Of a stretch of DNA of 64,000 nucleotides, positions 35,455-45,433 are shown one piece after another. The notes beneath the pieces are model-generated. The model was given only the letters and a program-made list of their open reading frames with translations, did no database searches and was not told the DNA's origin. The translations under genes were made by a program, and so were the position numbers. The stretch is from Pseudomonas mendocina (GTDB lineage: Bacteria; Pseudomonadota; Gammaproteobacteria; Pseudomonadales; Pseudomonadaceae), in the NCBI RefSeq assembly GCF_003008615.1, contig NZ_CP027657.1:2542001-2606000 (forward strand), written 5' to 3'. Position 1 is the stretch's first letter. Every line of letters begins with the position of its first letter.

Positions 35455-36267
35455 TCAGAGTTGCGGCTGGATGCGGCGCTGCAGGATGTTGATCAGCAGC
35501 AGCAGGATGAACGAGACCACGAGCATGATCACGCCGATGGCAGTGGCGCCCGGGTAGTCGTACTGATCCAGCTTGGAGACGATCAGCAGCGGCAGGATCT
35601 CGGTCTTCAGCGGAATGTTGCCGGCGATGAATACCACCGAACCGTACTCGCCGACGCCACGGGCGAAGGCCAGGGCGAAACCGGTCAGCCAGGCGGGCAG
35701 CAGGCTCGGCAGCAACACGTGGCGAAATACCTGTAATGGCTTGGCGCCCAGGCAAGCGGCGGCTTCCTCGACTTCCTTGGGGATGTCGGCCAGTACCGGC
35801 TGCAGCGTGCGCACCACGAACGGCAGGGTGACGAACACCAGTGCCAGGGTGATGCCCAGCGGGGTATAGGCGATCTTGAACGGGAACAGCGAGCCGATCA
35901 GGCCGCTGGGTGCGTACAGCGCGGTCAGCGCGATACCCGCCACGGCGGTGGGCAGTGCGAAGGGCATGTCGACCATGGCATCGATGATGCGTCGGCCGGG
36001 GAAGGTGTAGCGCACCAGTACCCAGGCGATGATGGTGCCGAGAATGCCGTTGAGTAGCGCTGCGGCCAGCGCGGTACCGAATGAGAGTTTCAGCGAGAAC
36101 TGCAGTTGGCGGTTGCTGAGCAGTGCCCACCATTGCTCACTGGTCAGCTGGAAGGAGAAGAGGAACATCGCACCCAGCGGAATCAGCACGATCAACGCCA
36201 GGTAAGTGATGGTGTAGCCCAGAGTCAGCCCGAAGCCGGGTATGACCGAGGAGGTTCGACGAGACAT
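35455..36267 (-). CDS. cysT: Sulfate/thiosulfate ABC transporter permease CysT (CysU)
   Basis: 270 residues, six membrane helices, EAA loop at [20 protein letters not shown]. Partner of CysW. Separated from sbp by 223 bases that hold a MITE-like repeat and a hairpin, so the permease genes may be expressed from read-through past an attenuator or from their own promoter. Confidence 0.96.
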   Translation of the reverse strand: MSRRTSSVIPGFGLTLGYTITYLALIVLIPLGAMFLFSFQLTSEQWWALLSNRQLQFSLKLSFGTALAAALLNGILGTIIAWVLVRYTFPGRRIIDAMVDMPFALPTAVAGIALTALYAPSGLIGSLFPFKIAYTPLGITLALVFVTLPFVVRTLQPVLADIPKEVEEAAACLGAKPLQVFRHVLLPSLLPAWLTGFALAFARGVGEYGSVVFIAGNIPLKTEILPLLIVSKLDQYDYPGATAIGVIMLVVSFILLLLINILQRRIQPQL

Positions 36268-36297
36268 AAGGTGTCCTTTGGCTCAGGTCCGCGATAA

Positions 36298-36439
36298 GAG
36301 CCTGTTAAAAGTCTGCTGTGCGTCGGCCACGCTGCGTTGGAACTGGGTTCAGGCTGCTCATTTACAATCCGTAAACTCCGCGCTTTCACCCAGTTCCGCC
36401 TTGCCTGGCTCTAGCTCGCAAGCCTTTTAGCAGGCTCTA
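36298..36439. repeat. MITE-like dispersed repeat, copy B
   Basis: 142 bases with terminal inverted repeats AGAGCCTGTTAAAAG (start) and the complement of AGAGCCTGCTAAAAG (end). On the minus strand it aligns with 31031-31194 through GCGAGCTAGAGC, GTAAATGAGCAG and GCACAGCAGACTTTTAACAG. No open frame; it lies inside the sulfate operon between sbp and cysT. Confidence 0.78.
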
Positions 36440-36443
36440 AACA

Positions 36444-36473
36444 AGGCTCTCCACCCTGTAGGATGGAGAGCCT
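36444..36473 (-). terminator. Hairpin downstream of sbp
   Basis: AGGCTCTCCA and TGGAGAGCCT form a 10-bp perfect stem over a 10-base loop, followed on the minus strand by TTGTTT. 18 bases beyond the sbp stop. It may terminate or attenuate the sbp transcript before cysT, giving more binding protein than permease. Confidence 0.62.
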
Positions 36474-36490
36474 GAGCGATCAAACCGGTA

Positions 36491-37492
36491 TCACTGGTTG
36501 ATCTTGGTGAAGATCTGATCGAACACCGCGCCGTCACCGAAGTACTTCGGCTGGGCTTCTTTCCAGCCGCCGAAATCCTTGTCGATGGTGACCAGCTTCA
36601 GATCCTGGAACTGATCCTTGAACTCGGCCGCAACGGTGGCGTTACGTGGGCGGTAGAAGTGCTTGGCGGCGATACGCTGGCCTTCTTCGCTGTACAGGTG
36701 CTCCAGATAGGCCTCGGCTACGGCGCGAGTGCCTTTGCGATCGACGTTGGCATCGACCACGGCAACCGGTGGCTCGGCGAGGATCGACAGTGACGGGGTG
36801 ACGATCTCCAGCTGATCGCCGCCTTCTTCGGCCAGCGACAGGTAGGCCTCGTTCTCCCAGGCCAGCAGTACGTCACCCAGGCCACGCTGGACGAAGCTGA
36901 TGGTCGAGCCGCGAGCGCCGGTATCCAGTACCGGAGCGTGACGGTACAGCTCGGTCACGAACTCCAGGGCTTTCTCTTCGCTGCCGAACTTCTCGCGGGC
37001 ATAGGCCCAGGCGGCGAGGAAGTTCCAGCGAGCGCCGCCGGAGGTTTTCGGGTTCGGGGTGATGACTTCCACGCCATCTTTCACCAGGTCATCCCAGTCC
37101 TTGATGCCTTTCGGGTTGCCTTTGCGCACCAGGAACACGATGGTCGAGGTGTAAGGGGTGCTGTTGTCGGCCAGGCGCGACTGCCAGTTCGGATCGATCA
37201 GCTGCTGGTTGAGGTTGATCGCGTCGATGTCGCCGGACAGGGCCAGGGTCACCACATCAGCGCGCAAGCCGTCGATCACTGCGCGGGCCTGTTTGCCCGA
37301 GCCGCCGTGGGACTGCTGGATGCTGATGGCAGGGTTGCCCTTGGACTGCCAGAACTTGTTGAAGGCGGCGTTGTACTCGACGTACAACTCGCGGGTCGGG
37401 TCGTAGGACACGTTGAGCAGGGTCTGCGCGGCGACAGGGCCGGCGATCAGGGTGCTGGCCAGCGCGGCCAGGGCGAAACGACGAATGGACAT
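36491..37492 (-). CDS. sbp: Periplasmic sulfate-binding protein
   Basis: 333 residues with a signal peptide ([20 protein letters not shown], cut after VAAQ). [20 protein letters not shown] and [18 protein letters not shown] are the sulfate-binding fingerprint; the ligand is held by main-chain and Ser/Trp contacts. It delivers sulfate to CysTWA. Highly expressed under sulfur limitation in relatives. Preceded by oscA, 103 bases upstream. Confidence 0.97.
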   Translation of the reverse strand: MSIRRFALAALASTLIAGPVAAQTLLNVSYDPTRELYVEYNAAFNKFWQSKGNPAISIQQSHGGSGKQARAVIDGLRADVVTLALSGDIDAINLNQQLIDPNWQSRLADNSTPYTSTIVFLVRKGNPKGIKDWDDLVKDGVEVITPNPKTSGGARWNFLAAWAYAREKFGSEEKALEFVTELYRHAPVLDTGARGSTISFVQRGLGDVLLAWENEAYLSLAEEGGDQLEIVTPSLSILAEPPVAVVDANVDRKGTRAVAEAYLEHLYSEEGQRIAAKHFYRPRNATVAAEFKDQFQDLKLVTIDKDFGGWKEAQPKYFGDGAVFDQIFTKINQ

Positions 37493-37595
37493 GGTGCAGC
37501 TCCTAACTGGCTAAATTCTTGTGTTGGCGTATTGGGTGTCAGGTGAGGCGAATTTTTTCGAGCCCTCTGGTTGTCCAGTCGGGCTGCATCATGTG

Positions 37596-37778
37596 TCAGC
37601 TGTTCCTGGTGCTCGGTTGTTGCAGGCGAATCTTTTCCTTGCGTTCGATCTGTACTACCTGGCCGTTGTGCACGGTGATCTCCACCGAGCCGAATTTCAG
37701 GCCATTCAGGGCGGTCTGGATCTCGCGCAGGATGCTGGCTTCATCCTGGCCTTCGAGGTTTCTCAGCGTCGCAGTCAT
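37596..37778 (-). CDS. oscA: OscA/DUF2292 (YezD-like) small protein
   Basis: 60 residues (MTATLRNLEGQDEASILREI...). Matches the DUF2292 family with the conserved LNGLKFGSVEITVHNGQVVQ core, which resembles a small nucleic-acid- or protein-binding module. In Pseudomonas corrugata, OscA is needed for use of organosulfur compounds and for chromate resistance and lies in the same order, oscA-sbp-cysTWA. Here it is the first gene of that block. It is clearly a real gene despite its size. Its upstream gap carries AT-rich dyads. Confidence 0.9.
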   Translation of the reverse strand: MTATLRNLEGQDEASILREIQTALNGLKFGSVEITVHNGQVVQIERKEKIRLQQPSTRNS

Positions 37779-37864
37779 TTCCAGGCTCCTTATGAATAGG
37801 TCGCCACGGCGGCGGGATGGATTGCCGACGCTGGCGTGGAGCGGATAGTAGAGAGACGGAAATA

Positions 37865-37964
37865 TTCTTAAAAATACTGTTTAAGAACATTTATATAGTT
37901 TTTTGGTATATGAGGGGTGGGTCTGCCACCATTGATATGTGGAATAAGTAAATAAGTTCTTATT
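37865..37964. promoter_or_regulatory. AT-rich regulatory region of oscA with dyads
   Basis: TTCTTAAA (37865-37872) and TTTAAGAA (37880-37887) form perfect 8-bp arms around seven bases, 87 bases upstream of oscA. AATAAGTTCTTATT (37951-37964) is a second dyad. This stretch is strikingly AT-rich against its surroundings and should contain the sulfur-starvation (CysB-dependent) promoter; binding by CysB is inference. Confidence 0.5.
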
Positions 37965-38024
37965 CTTTTTCGAATTCATTCCTGCTGCCTAGACTGTCGC
38001 CATTCGATTCAAGGAGGTGCCGTC

Positions 38025-38606
38025 ATGGGCAGCGAAGCAATCCGTTATCTGATTCTGCCGGGCTGGCAGGGCTCGCCCGAGGAGCACTGGCAAAGTCATT
38101 GGCAGCGCAGCCTGCCCAATAGCGCGCGGGTCGAGCAGGCCGACTGGCTCAACCCCGAGCGAGGTGACTGGATCGCCGAGCTGAACCGTGCGGTGGCGGC
38201 TGACCCGCGCCCTGCGATTCTCATCGCTCACAGTCTTGGTTGCGTCACCGTGGCGCACTGGGCCGCGCAGGCGCCAGTCGATTTGCTGCGCTGTGTACGC
38301 GGTGCTCTGCTGGTTGCACCGGCCGATGTCGAGCGCCCGGGCTGCCCCGAACCTCTGCAGAATTTCGCGCCGATTCCGCGTGATCTATTGCCGTTCCCCA
38401 GTCTGCTGGTGGGTTCCGATAACGATTCCGCAGCCAGCGCCCTGCGTGCCATGGAGCTGGCACGCGCCTGGGGCAGCGAAGCGGCGATTCTGACCGGTGC
38501 CGGGCATATCAACGTCAAGTCCGGGCACCGCTATTGGGAGCAGGGCTTCGGTTACCTCTATCGCCTGCAAGGGCGGATAGAACAGCAGGCGCGGTTGCGC
38601 GCCTGA
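38025..38606 (+). CDS. RBBP9/YdeN-family alpha/beta hydrolase
   Basis: 193 residues. Opening YLILPGWQGSPEEHWQSHWQ is the family hallmark; nucleophile Ser70 in AILIAHSLGC, Asp in LVGSDNDSAAS and His in GAGHINVKSG complete the triad. A soluble serine hydrolase of unknown physiological substrate, commonly found beside sulfur-regulon genes in Pseudomonas. Divergent from oscA. A ribosome-binding site AAGGAGGT lies immediately upstream, which is unusually strong. The sigma-54-type gene follows 177 bases later on the same strand. Confidence 0.9.
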   Translation: MGSEAIRYLILPGWQGSPEEHWQSHWQRSLPNSARVEQADWLNPERGDWIAELNRAVAADPRPAILIAHSLGCVTVAHWAAQAPVDLLRCVRGALLVAPADVERPGCPEPLQNFAPIPRDLLPFPSLLVGSDNDSAASALRAMELARAWGSEAAILTGAGHINVKSGHRYWEQGFGYLYRLQGRIEQQARLRA

Positions 38607-38783
38607 TCCGGCCTCTACAGAGCCGACTATTTCCAGGGCGGGATCGGGCCAGGCAGCCACCCGCTCTTTTTTATGGCCTGCCATCCATGGCGGCCACCCT
38701 TCGGGCCGTTGCGGAGCAAGGTTAAAAATTGCTCCAGGCAATCTTTTATTCGTGAGCAGGCTGCGTGTTGAAGAGCAGCGGCT

Positions 38784-39623
38784 ATGGAGCTGGACGTCAT
38801 GGACTTTTCACAACACTTTCCAGCGCCGCTGACTTTTGCCGATTCGGACAAGAGTCCGCTGAGCATCCGGGCCAAGGCGCTGGTCTTCGTCGACGAGCGT
38901 TCGCGCCAGTTGCGCGAGCGTGCTGAGGTGCTGGCGGGCAATGGCCTGCCGTTGCTGATCCTCGGTGAGACCGGTACGGGCAAGGAGTTGCTGGCGCGTT
39001 ATATCCATCGCCACAGCGAGCGCGGTGGGTTGTTCGTGGCGGTTAGCTGCGCGGCGATCAGTCCGCAGTGGGGCGAGGCGGAATTGTTCGGCCACGCGGC
39101 CGGCGCCCATGTCGGCTCCGGCAGCAGTCGTGCTGGCTGGTTCGGCTCGGCCAATGGCGGCACGCTCTATCTGGACGAGATCGCCGACCTCTCGCGGCCG
39201 CTTCAGAGCAAGCTGCTCAGCGCGCTGGAAACCCGCGAGGTCTATCGCGTTGGTGCCAGCCAGGCGCTGCCGGTGGATGTACGCCTGGTGGCGGCGAGCA
39301 GCATCGACCTGTCCCGGGCGGTAGCGGCCGGCACCTTCGATGAGCGTCTATATGCCTACCTGTGCGACGGTCAGTTGCTGTTCCCGGCATTGCGCCAGCG
39401 GGTCGGCGATATCCTGCCGCTGGCCGAATACTTTCTCGGTATTCACGCCTTGCGCCTGGGCCTGGCCATCCCGTCGATCAGCCCGGCGGCGCAGGCCGTG
39501 CTGGAGGCACACCGCTGGCCAGGTAATACCCGTGAGCTGGAGAACGTCATCCACTTCGCCCTGCTGTTGGCAGGCGAAAGTGAGATCGAGCCCGAGCATC
39601 TGGAATTGCCAGGCGTCGCGTAA
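38784..39623 (+). CDS. Atypical sigma-54-interacting AAA+ protein (SfnR-like), lacking GAFTGA and C-terminal HTH
   Basis: 279 residues. AAA+ core: Walker A GETGTGKE (61-68), Walker B GGTLYLDEIADL (125-136), sensor region DVRLVAASSIDLS and the C-terminal PGNTRELENVIHFALLL. The sigma-54 contact loop, normally GAFTGA, reads GAHVGS (107-112), and the protein stops right after the helical lid with no Fis-type DNA-binding domain. Regulators of the SfnR type control sulfone and sulfonate use and lack an N-terminal sensor, so this gene next to the sulfur cluster fits that group by context, yet it probably cannot activate sigma-54 transcription as such. Start could be the second Met (38799). Confidence 0.75.
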   Translation: MELDVMDFSQHFPAPLTFADSDKSPLSIRAKALVFVDERSRQLRERAEVLAGNGLPLLILGETGTGKELLARYIHRHSERGGLFVAVSCAAISPQWGEAELFGHAAGAHVGSGSSRAGWFGSANGGTLYLDEIADLSRPLQSKLLSALETREVYRVGASQALPVDVRLVAASSIDLSRAVAAGTFDERLYAYLCDGQLLFPALRQRVGDILPLAEYFLGIHALRLGLAIPSISPAAQAVLEAHRWPGNTRELENVIHFALLLAGESEIEPEHLELPGVA

Positions 39624-39638
39624 CCTGAGCCACTTGTG

Positions 39639-39783
39639 CCCCGGATTTCATCCGGGCTACGAGTCGCCTGTAGGGTGCGCTGCACGCACTGGTTGTTTCT
39701 CGCTCGAACAGATGTACGTACCGGTGCGCGCGGCGCACCCTACGGGGTGTGCCGGCTCTTGCGTAGGGTGCGCCATGCGCACC
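39639..39783. repeat. Cluster of three GTAGGGTGCGC palindromes and a CCCGGATTTCATCCGGG hairpin
   Basis: CCCCGGATTTCATCCGGGCT (39639-39658) is followed by GTAGGGTGCGC...GCACGCAC (39670-39689), an inverted copy ending CGCACCCTAC (39723-39743) and a third copy (39763-39783). Fills the gap between the sigma-54-type gene and modC, which converge. Confidence 0.82.
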
Positions 39784-39807
39784 AAGGGTTCCCGAGGCAA
39801 GTAGGCA

Positions 39808-40932
39808 TTACGGCGCCAGCAGCGATACCGATTTGATCTGCGCCCAGATCGCCTGGCCGGCATGAATGCCCAACTGATCGAAGGAGTAGCGGGTGACCCG
39901 CGCCAGCAAACGCTGATCACCGATGCACAGGGTCAGCAGCACTTGCGCATCGAGCACCTGCCAGCTTTCCACCCGTGCCGGCAGCAGGTTGAGCAGGCTG
40001 CTGCCTTCGGCACGATTGAGCCCCAGGCTGACGTCGCGCGCCTTGATCTTCACCCGCACCGCCTGTCCGTCTGGCACTGCCGCATGCGGCAGGCGCAGGC
40101 GTGCGTCGCTGCCTGGGAGCCGAAGCTCCAGCAGGCCGTAGGCGGCGTCGTGGCCGCAGACCTGGCCGTCGATCACCGCCTCGGCATCGTCTTCGGTCGC
40201 GAAGGGCAGGTCGGCGCGCAGCAGGGTTTCCTTGAGTGGGCCGCTGGCACGTACCTGACCTTCGTCGAGCAGCACCAGATGATCGGCCAGGCGCGCCACT
40301 TCATCCGGGGCGTGGCTGACGTAGAGCACGGGAATGTCCAGTTCCTCGTGCAGGCGTTGCAAGTAGGGCAGTACTTCCTGCTTGCGCTTGAGATCCAGCG
40401 AGGCCAGTGGCTCGTCCATCAGCAACAGGCGTGGGCTGGTGACCAGCGCGCGAGCGATACCGACACGCTGGCGTTCGCCGCCGGACAGCGCCGAGGGCAT
40501 GCGCTCGAGCAGATGACCGATGCCCAGCAGTTCCAGCGCCTGATCCAGTGCCACCTTGCGCTGCGCCGCCGGGATGCGCCGCTGGCCGTACTCCAGATTC
40601 CCACGCACGCTCAGGTGCGGGAACAGGTTGGCGTCCTGGAACACGTAGCCGATGGCGCGCCGGTGCGTCGGCAGAAAGAGGCCACGCGCACTGTCCTGCC
40701 AGATTTCGCCGGCGATTTGCAGATAGCCCTGCTGTGGACGATCCAGCCCGGCGAAGCAGCGCAGGCAGCTGGTCTTGCCCGACCCGGAATGGCCGAACAG
40801 CGCGCTGACGCCGCGCCCGGGCAGGTCGAGGTCGACATCCAGACGAAAGCCCGCATGCTGTACCAGAAAGCGCGCGCGAATGCGGCCGTCATCCACCACC
40901 GTGGGGATCGAAGGTTTACCGAATCCGAACAT
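39808..40932 (-). CDS. modC: Molybdate ABC transporter ATP-binding protein
   Basis: 374 residues. Walker [13 protein letters not shown], signature [15 protein letters not shown], Walker [12 protein letters not shown], switch His in [10 protein letters not shown]. The C-terminal 130 residues form the TOBE/molbindin-like domain that senses molybdate in ModC. Start is ATG 40932, overlapping the modB stop as TGATG; the adjacent GTG at 40935 is possible. Last gene of modABC. Confidence 0.96.
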   Translation of the reverse strand: MFGFGKPSIPTVVDDGRIRARFLVQHAGFRLDVDLDLPGRGVSALFGHSGSGKTSCLRCFAGLDRPQQGYLQIAGEIWQDSARGLFLPTHRRAIGYVFQDANLFPHLSVRGNLEYGQRRIPAAQRKVALDQALELLGIGHLLERMPSALSGGERQRVGIARALVTSPRLLLMDEPLASLDLKRKQEVLPYLQRLHEELDIPVLYVSHAPDEVARLADHLVLLDEGQVRASGPLKETLLRADLPFATEDDAEAVIDGQVCGHDAAYGLLELRLPGSDARLRLPHAAVPDGQAVRVKIKARDVSLGLNRAEGSSLLNLLPARVESWQVLDAQVLLTLCIGDQRLLARVTRYSFDQLGIHAGQAIWAQIKSVSLLAP

Positions 40933-41612
40933 CACCAGGCCCTCACCTTGCCGCTACGGCCGCTGTACAGCGCGAGCAGCACGAGGAAGGAGAACACCAC
41001 CATGCCACCGGCCAGCCAGTGCGCCTGGGCGTATTCCATGGCCTCGACGTGGTTGTAGATCTGCACCGACACCACCTGGGTCTTGCCGGGGATGTTGCCG
41101 CCAATCATCAGCACCACGCCGAATTCGCCAATGGTATGCGCGAAGGCGAGGATCGCCGCAGTGACGAAGCCTGGCCGCGCCAGTGGCAGTATCACGCTGA
41201 AGAAGGCATCCCAGGGGTTGGCGCGCAGGGTGGCGGCGGCCTCCAGCGGGCCGCGGCCGATGGCCTCGAAGGCGTTCTGCAGTGGCTGCACGACGAAGGG
41301 CAAGGAATAGAAGATCGAACCGATCACCAGGCCGGTGAAGGTAAAGGTGAAAGTGCCCAGCCCGAGGCTCTGCGTCAGTTGGCCGAAGAATCCATTGGGC
41401 CCCATGCTCACCAGCAGGTAGAAACCGATCACCGTCGGCGGCAGCACCAGCGGCAGCGCCACCAGCGCGCCAACCGGGCGCTTGAGCCAGGACTCGGTGC
41501 GGGTCAGCCACAGGGCGATGGGCGTGCCGATGATCAGCAGCAGCACGGTGGTCAGCGAGGCCAGCTCCAGGGTCAGCAGGATGGCATCGAGGTCGTTCTT
41601 GGACAGCGGCAT
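40932..41612 (-). CDS. modB: Molybdate ABC transporter permease
   Basis: 226 residues, five or six membrane helices, ABC permease loop [20 protein letters not shown]. Forms the homodimeric channel of the ModABC importer. Starts 72 bases after the modA stop and overlaps the modC start. Confidence 0.96.
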   Translation of the reverse strand: MPLSKNDLDAILLTLELASLTTVLLLIIGTPIALWLTRTESWLKRPVGALVALPLVLPPTVIGFYLLVSMGPNGFFGQLTQSLGLGTFTFTFTGLVIGSIFYSLPFVVQPLQNAFEAIGRGPLEAAATLRANPWDAFFSVILPLARPGFVTAAILAFAHTIGEFGVVLMIGGNIPGKTQVVSVQIYNHVEAMEYAQAHWLAGGMVVFSFLVLLALYSGRSGKVRAW

Positions 41613-41684
41613 GCAAGGTTCCGCAGCAGGTCGATACGGATGCAGCCAGGGGCGCGTGTCGGCACGGCCCCGGGCTGCATCGGG

Positions 41685-42578
<894 letters not shown>

Positions 42579-42714
42579 TCACGGCTTGCGGGCAGTTTTT
42601 CCCTTGCCAGCGACTACAAAAAACATAATTTCGCTAATCCCCCGCTCTGAACAGAATGCCCGCAACGAGCCGCCCCGGCGGATTCAGTCACGAGCAGAAT
42701 CAGAGCAGGCACCC

Positions 42715-44076
42715 ATGACCGAGCTGAAGCAATCCGCCTTTCCCCAACCCGCAGGTCGGGTACCCGCAACCCTGACGATCGACACCCTGGTGGTCGGCGC
42801 TGGCCAGGCCGGCGTGGCCATGAGCGAGCACCTGGGCAAGCTCGGCGTGCCGCACCTGGTGCTGGAGAAGAGCCGCATCGCCGAGGCCTGGCGCACGGTG
42901 CGCTGGGATTCGCTGGTGACCAACGGCCCGGTCTGGCATGACCGCTTCCCCGGCATGGAATTCCCCGATCTCGGCCCGGACGACTTCGCCCACAAGGATC
43001 AGGTGGCCGACTACTTCGAGGCCTACGCGCAGATGATCGACGCGCCGATCCGCACCGGCGTCGAGGTCAAGCAGGTGGTACGCGCGCCCGGCCGCGCCGG
43101 CTTTATCGTGGAAACCTCCGAGGGCACTATCCACGCCAATCGCGTGGTCGCCGCCACCGGCCCGTTCCAGCGCCCGGTGATCCCGGCCATCGCCCCGCAG
43201 GACGACAGCCTGCTGCAGATCCACTCGGCGCACTACCGCAATCCGCAGCAACTGCCCGAAGGCGCGGTGCTGGTGGTCGGCGCCGGTTCTTCCGGCGTGC
43301 AGATCGCCGACGAGCTGAACCGCGCCGGGCGCCAGGTGTACCTCTCCGTCGGCGCCCACGACCGGCCGCCGCGCAGCTATCGCGGGCGCGATTTCGTCTG
43401 GTGGCTCGGCGTGCTCGGCCTGTGGGATCTGGAAACCGTGCAGCCCGGCAAGGAGCATGTGACCATCGCCGTCAGCGGCGCCCATGGCGGGCGCACCATC
43501 GATTTTCGTGAGCTGGCCGCGCAGGGCATCACCCTGGTAGGCCTGACCCGCGCCTTCGCGGATGGCGTGGCGCAGTTCGCCGATGACCTGGCGGAGAACC
43601 TGGCGCGCGGTGACGAGAACTACCTGTCGCTGCTCGATGCCGCCGATGCCTATATCGAACGCAACGGGCTTGACCTGCCACAAGAGCCCGAGGCGCGCCG
43701 CCGCTTCCCTGAGCCGGCGTGCGTCCGCGAGCCGTTGCAAAGCCTCGACCTGGCCGCAGCCGGCGTCACCTCGATCATCTGGGCCACCGGCTACGCCACG
43801 GACTTCAGCTGGTTGCAGGTCGATGCCTTCGACGCCAACGGCAAGCCGAAGCACCAGCGCGGCGTGTCCAGCGAGCCGGGGGTGTACTTCGTCGGCCTAC
43901 CCTGGCTGTCGCGCCGTGGCTCCACCTTCATCTGGGGCGTGTGGCACGACGCCCGCCACATCGCCGACCACATCGCCACCCAGCGCAAGTACACCGCCTA
44001 CCGCGACGCTGCTCAGCGTGACGCCGCGACCCTCGAATCCAGCGCTGGCAAAGTCAGCCTCACCGGAGTCCGCTGA
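42715..44076 (+). CDS. Flavin-containing monooxygenase / NAD(P)-binding FAD oxidoreductase
   Basis: 453 residues from ATG 42715 (MTELKQSAFPQPAGRVPATL); the frame is open to 42265 but that part covers the modA promoter. FAD-binding VVGAGQAGVAMSEHL near residue 25, HSAHYRNP corresponding to the FMO fingerprint region, NADPH-binding VVGAGSSGVQIADEL near 188, and the FMO-type IIWATGYATDFSWL near 360. Should oxygenate or N-hydroxylate a nitrogen or carbonyl compound using NADPH and O2. First gene of a tight set: its stop overlaps the ridA-type start by one base, and DUF1028 follows with an ATGA overlap. Confidence 0.9.
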   Translation: MTELKQSAFPQPAGRVPATLTIDTLVVGAGQAGVAMSEHLGKLGVPHLVLEKSRIAEAWRTVRWDSLVTNGPVWHDRFPGMEFPDLGPDDFAHKDQVADYFEAYAQMIDAPIRTGVEVKQVVRAPGRAGFIVETSEGTIHANRVVAATGPFQRPVIPAIAPQDDSLLQIHSAHYRNPQQLPEGAVLVVGAGSSGVQIADELNRAGRQVYLSVGAHDRPPRSYRGRDFVWWLGVLGLWDLETVQPGKEHVTIAVSGAHGGRTIDFRELAAQGITLVGLTRAFADGVAQFADDLAENLARGDENYLSLLDAADAYIERNGLDLPQEPEARRRFPEPACVREPLQSLDLAAAGVTSIIWATGYATDFSWLQVDAFDANGKPKHQRGVSSEPGVYFVGLPWLSRRGSTFIWGVWHDARHIADHIATQRKYTAYRDAAQRDAATLESSAGKVSLTGVR

Positions 44077-44513
44077 TGCCCACTCATACCCGCATCCGCA
44101 TGTTCAACACCAAGGACACCTACCCCAATCAGTCCCTGGACAACGACCTGTGCCAGGCCGTGCGCGCCGGTAACACCGTGTACGTGCGCGGCCAGGTCGG
44201 CACCGATTTCGACGGCAACCTGGTTGGCCTCGGCGACCCGCAGGCGCAGACCGAGCAGGCGATGAAGAACCTCAAGCAACTGCTGGAAGAAGCTGGCAGC
44301 GACCTCTCGCATATCGTCAAGACCACCACCTATATCATCGACCCGCGCTACCGCGAGCCGGTGTACAAGGAGGTCGGCAAATGGCTCAAGGGCGTATTCC
44401 CGATTTCCACCGGACTGGTGGTCTCGGCGCTCGGCCAGCCGCAATGGCTGATGGAGATCGACGTGATTGCCGTGATTCCCGATGACTGGCCGAGCGCCGG
44501 AGGCCAGGCATGA
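44076..44513 (+). CDS. RidA/YjgF family enamine/imine deaminase-like protein
   Basis: 145 residues. Trimeric RidA fold signature NTVYVRGQVGTDFDGNLVGL and the LKQLLEEAGSDLSHIVKTTTY helix. The Arg that binds the carboxylate of the imine in RidA is replaced or shifted (IDPRYREPVYKE retains the region), so it belongs to a non-canonical Rid subgroup. In known family members hydrolysis of reactive enamines/imines made by flavoenzymes or PLP enzymes is the function. Start overlaps the FMO stop; its stop overlaps the DUF1028 start. Confidence 0.88.
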   Translation: MPTHTRIRMFNTKDTYPNQSLDNDLCQAVRAGNTVYVRGQVGTDFDGNLVGLGDPQAQTEQAMKNLKQLLEEAGSDLSHIVKTTTYIIDPRYREPVYKEVGKWLKGVFPISTGLVVSALGQPQWLMEIDVIAVIPDDWPSAGGQA

Positions 44514-45184
44514 CCTTTTCCATCGTCGGCCGCTGCCCGGAAACCGGGCACCTCGGCATCGCCATCAGCTCCTCCAGCATCGCCGTCGGCGCCCGTTGCC
44601 CCTGGCTGCGTGCCGGGGTCGGCGCGGTGTCGACGCAGAACATCACCCTGCCGGCGCTCGGCCCGCAGATTCTCGACCGCCTGGAGGCGGGCGAGGCGCC
44701 GGCCAGTGCGCTGGAGCAGGCGCTGGCGCGCAATGGCTACGGCCAGTACCGCCAGGTGACGGTGATCGACAGCCATGGCGCCAGCGCGCATTTTTCCGGC
44801 AGCGAAGCCCTTGGTGTGCACCATGCGCGCGCCGGCGAGCAGTGCGTGGCAGCCGGCAATCTGCTGGCCTCCACAGCGGTGATCGACGCCATGGTCGAGG
44901 CTTTCGAGCAGGCCGACGGCGGCCTGCCGGATCGCCTGCTGGCAGCCATGCACGCGGCGATGGCCGCCGGTGGCGAGGCCGGGCCGGTGCATTCGGCGGC
45001 GCTGTCGGTGGTCGGTGATCTGGTCTGGCCGGTGGTCGACCTGCGCGTCGACTGGGCCGAGCACGACCCTATCGGCGAGCTGGATAAACTCTGGCGCGCC
45101 TACGAGCCGCAATTGCACGATTACATCACCCGCGCCCTCGACCCAACCGCCGCGCCGAGTTATGGCGTACCGGGTGACGAGTAG
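44510..45184 (+). CDS. DUF1028 family protein (Ntn-hydrolase-like)
   Basis: 224 residues. Starts MTFSIVGRCPETGHLGIAIS, and the invariant SSSSIAVGARCPWLRAGVGAV and STQNITLPALGP segments are those of DUF1028, which adopts an Ntn-hydrolase-like fold. Activity unproven; family members occur repeatedly beside RidA-type genes, suggesting a shared pathway. ATGA overlap with the RidA-type gene implies translational coupling. Followed by 249 bases of palindromic repeats before the deacetylase gene. Confidence 0.88.
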   Translation: MTFSIVGRCPETGHLGIAISSSSIAVGARCPWLRAGVGAVSTQNITLPALGPQILDRLEAGEAPASALEQALARNGYGQYRQVTVIDSHGASAHFSGSEALGVHHARAGEQCVAAGNLLASTAVIDAMVEAFEQADGGLPDRLLAAMHAAMAAGGEAGPVHSAALSVVGDLVWPVVDLRVDWAEHDPIGELDKLWRAYEPQLHDYITRALDPTAAPSYGVPGDE

Positions 45185-45196
45185 GTTGGACGACCT

Positions 45197-45398
45197 GTGG
45201 GAGGGGCTTCAGCCGCGACTTGGCGCGTACCCTTCGTCGCCGCTGAGCGCCTCCCACAACCACACACCCAGTCGTAGGGTGGACGACGCTCTTTTCGTCC
45301 ACCGCATGTGTCCTGGGATGAAAGCGCCACACTGCACCCAGATCGTGGGAGGGGCTTCAGCCGCGACCTTGAACTGTCGCCGCTAAAGCGCCTCCCAC
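45197..45398. repeat. Palindromic repeat cluster between DUF1028 and the deacetylase gene
   Basis: Two GTGGGAGGGGCTTCAGCC units with imperfect partners (45197-45257 and 45345-45398) flank a GTAGGGTGGACGAC...GTCCACC hairpin (45274-45303). No coding potential. Confidence 0.8.
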
Positions 45399-45433
45399 AG
45401 GAGCATCGATCAACCTTTCACCGGTAACCACCC

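Noticed and set aside
39420..39836. Second DNA-binding domain for the sigma-54-type protein after its stop
   Set aside because: Downstream frames contain only palindromic repeats; no Fis-type helix-turn-helix was found, so a simple frameshift does not explain the loss.
45185..45433. Coding frames across the DUF1028-deacetylase gap
   Set aside because: Frames are made of inverted repeats and lack ribosome-binding sites.
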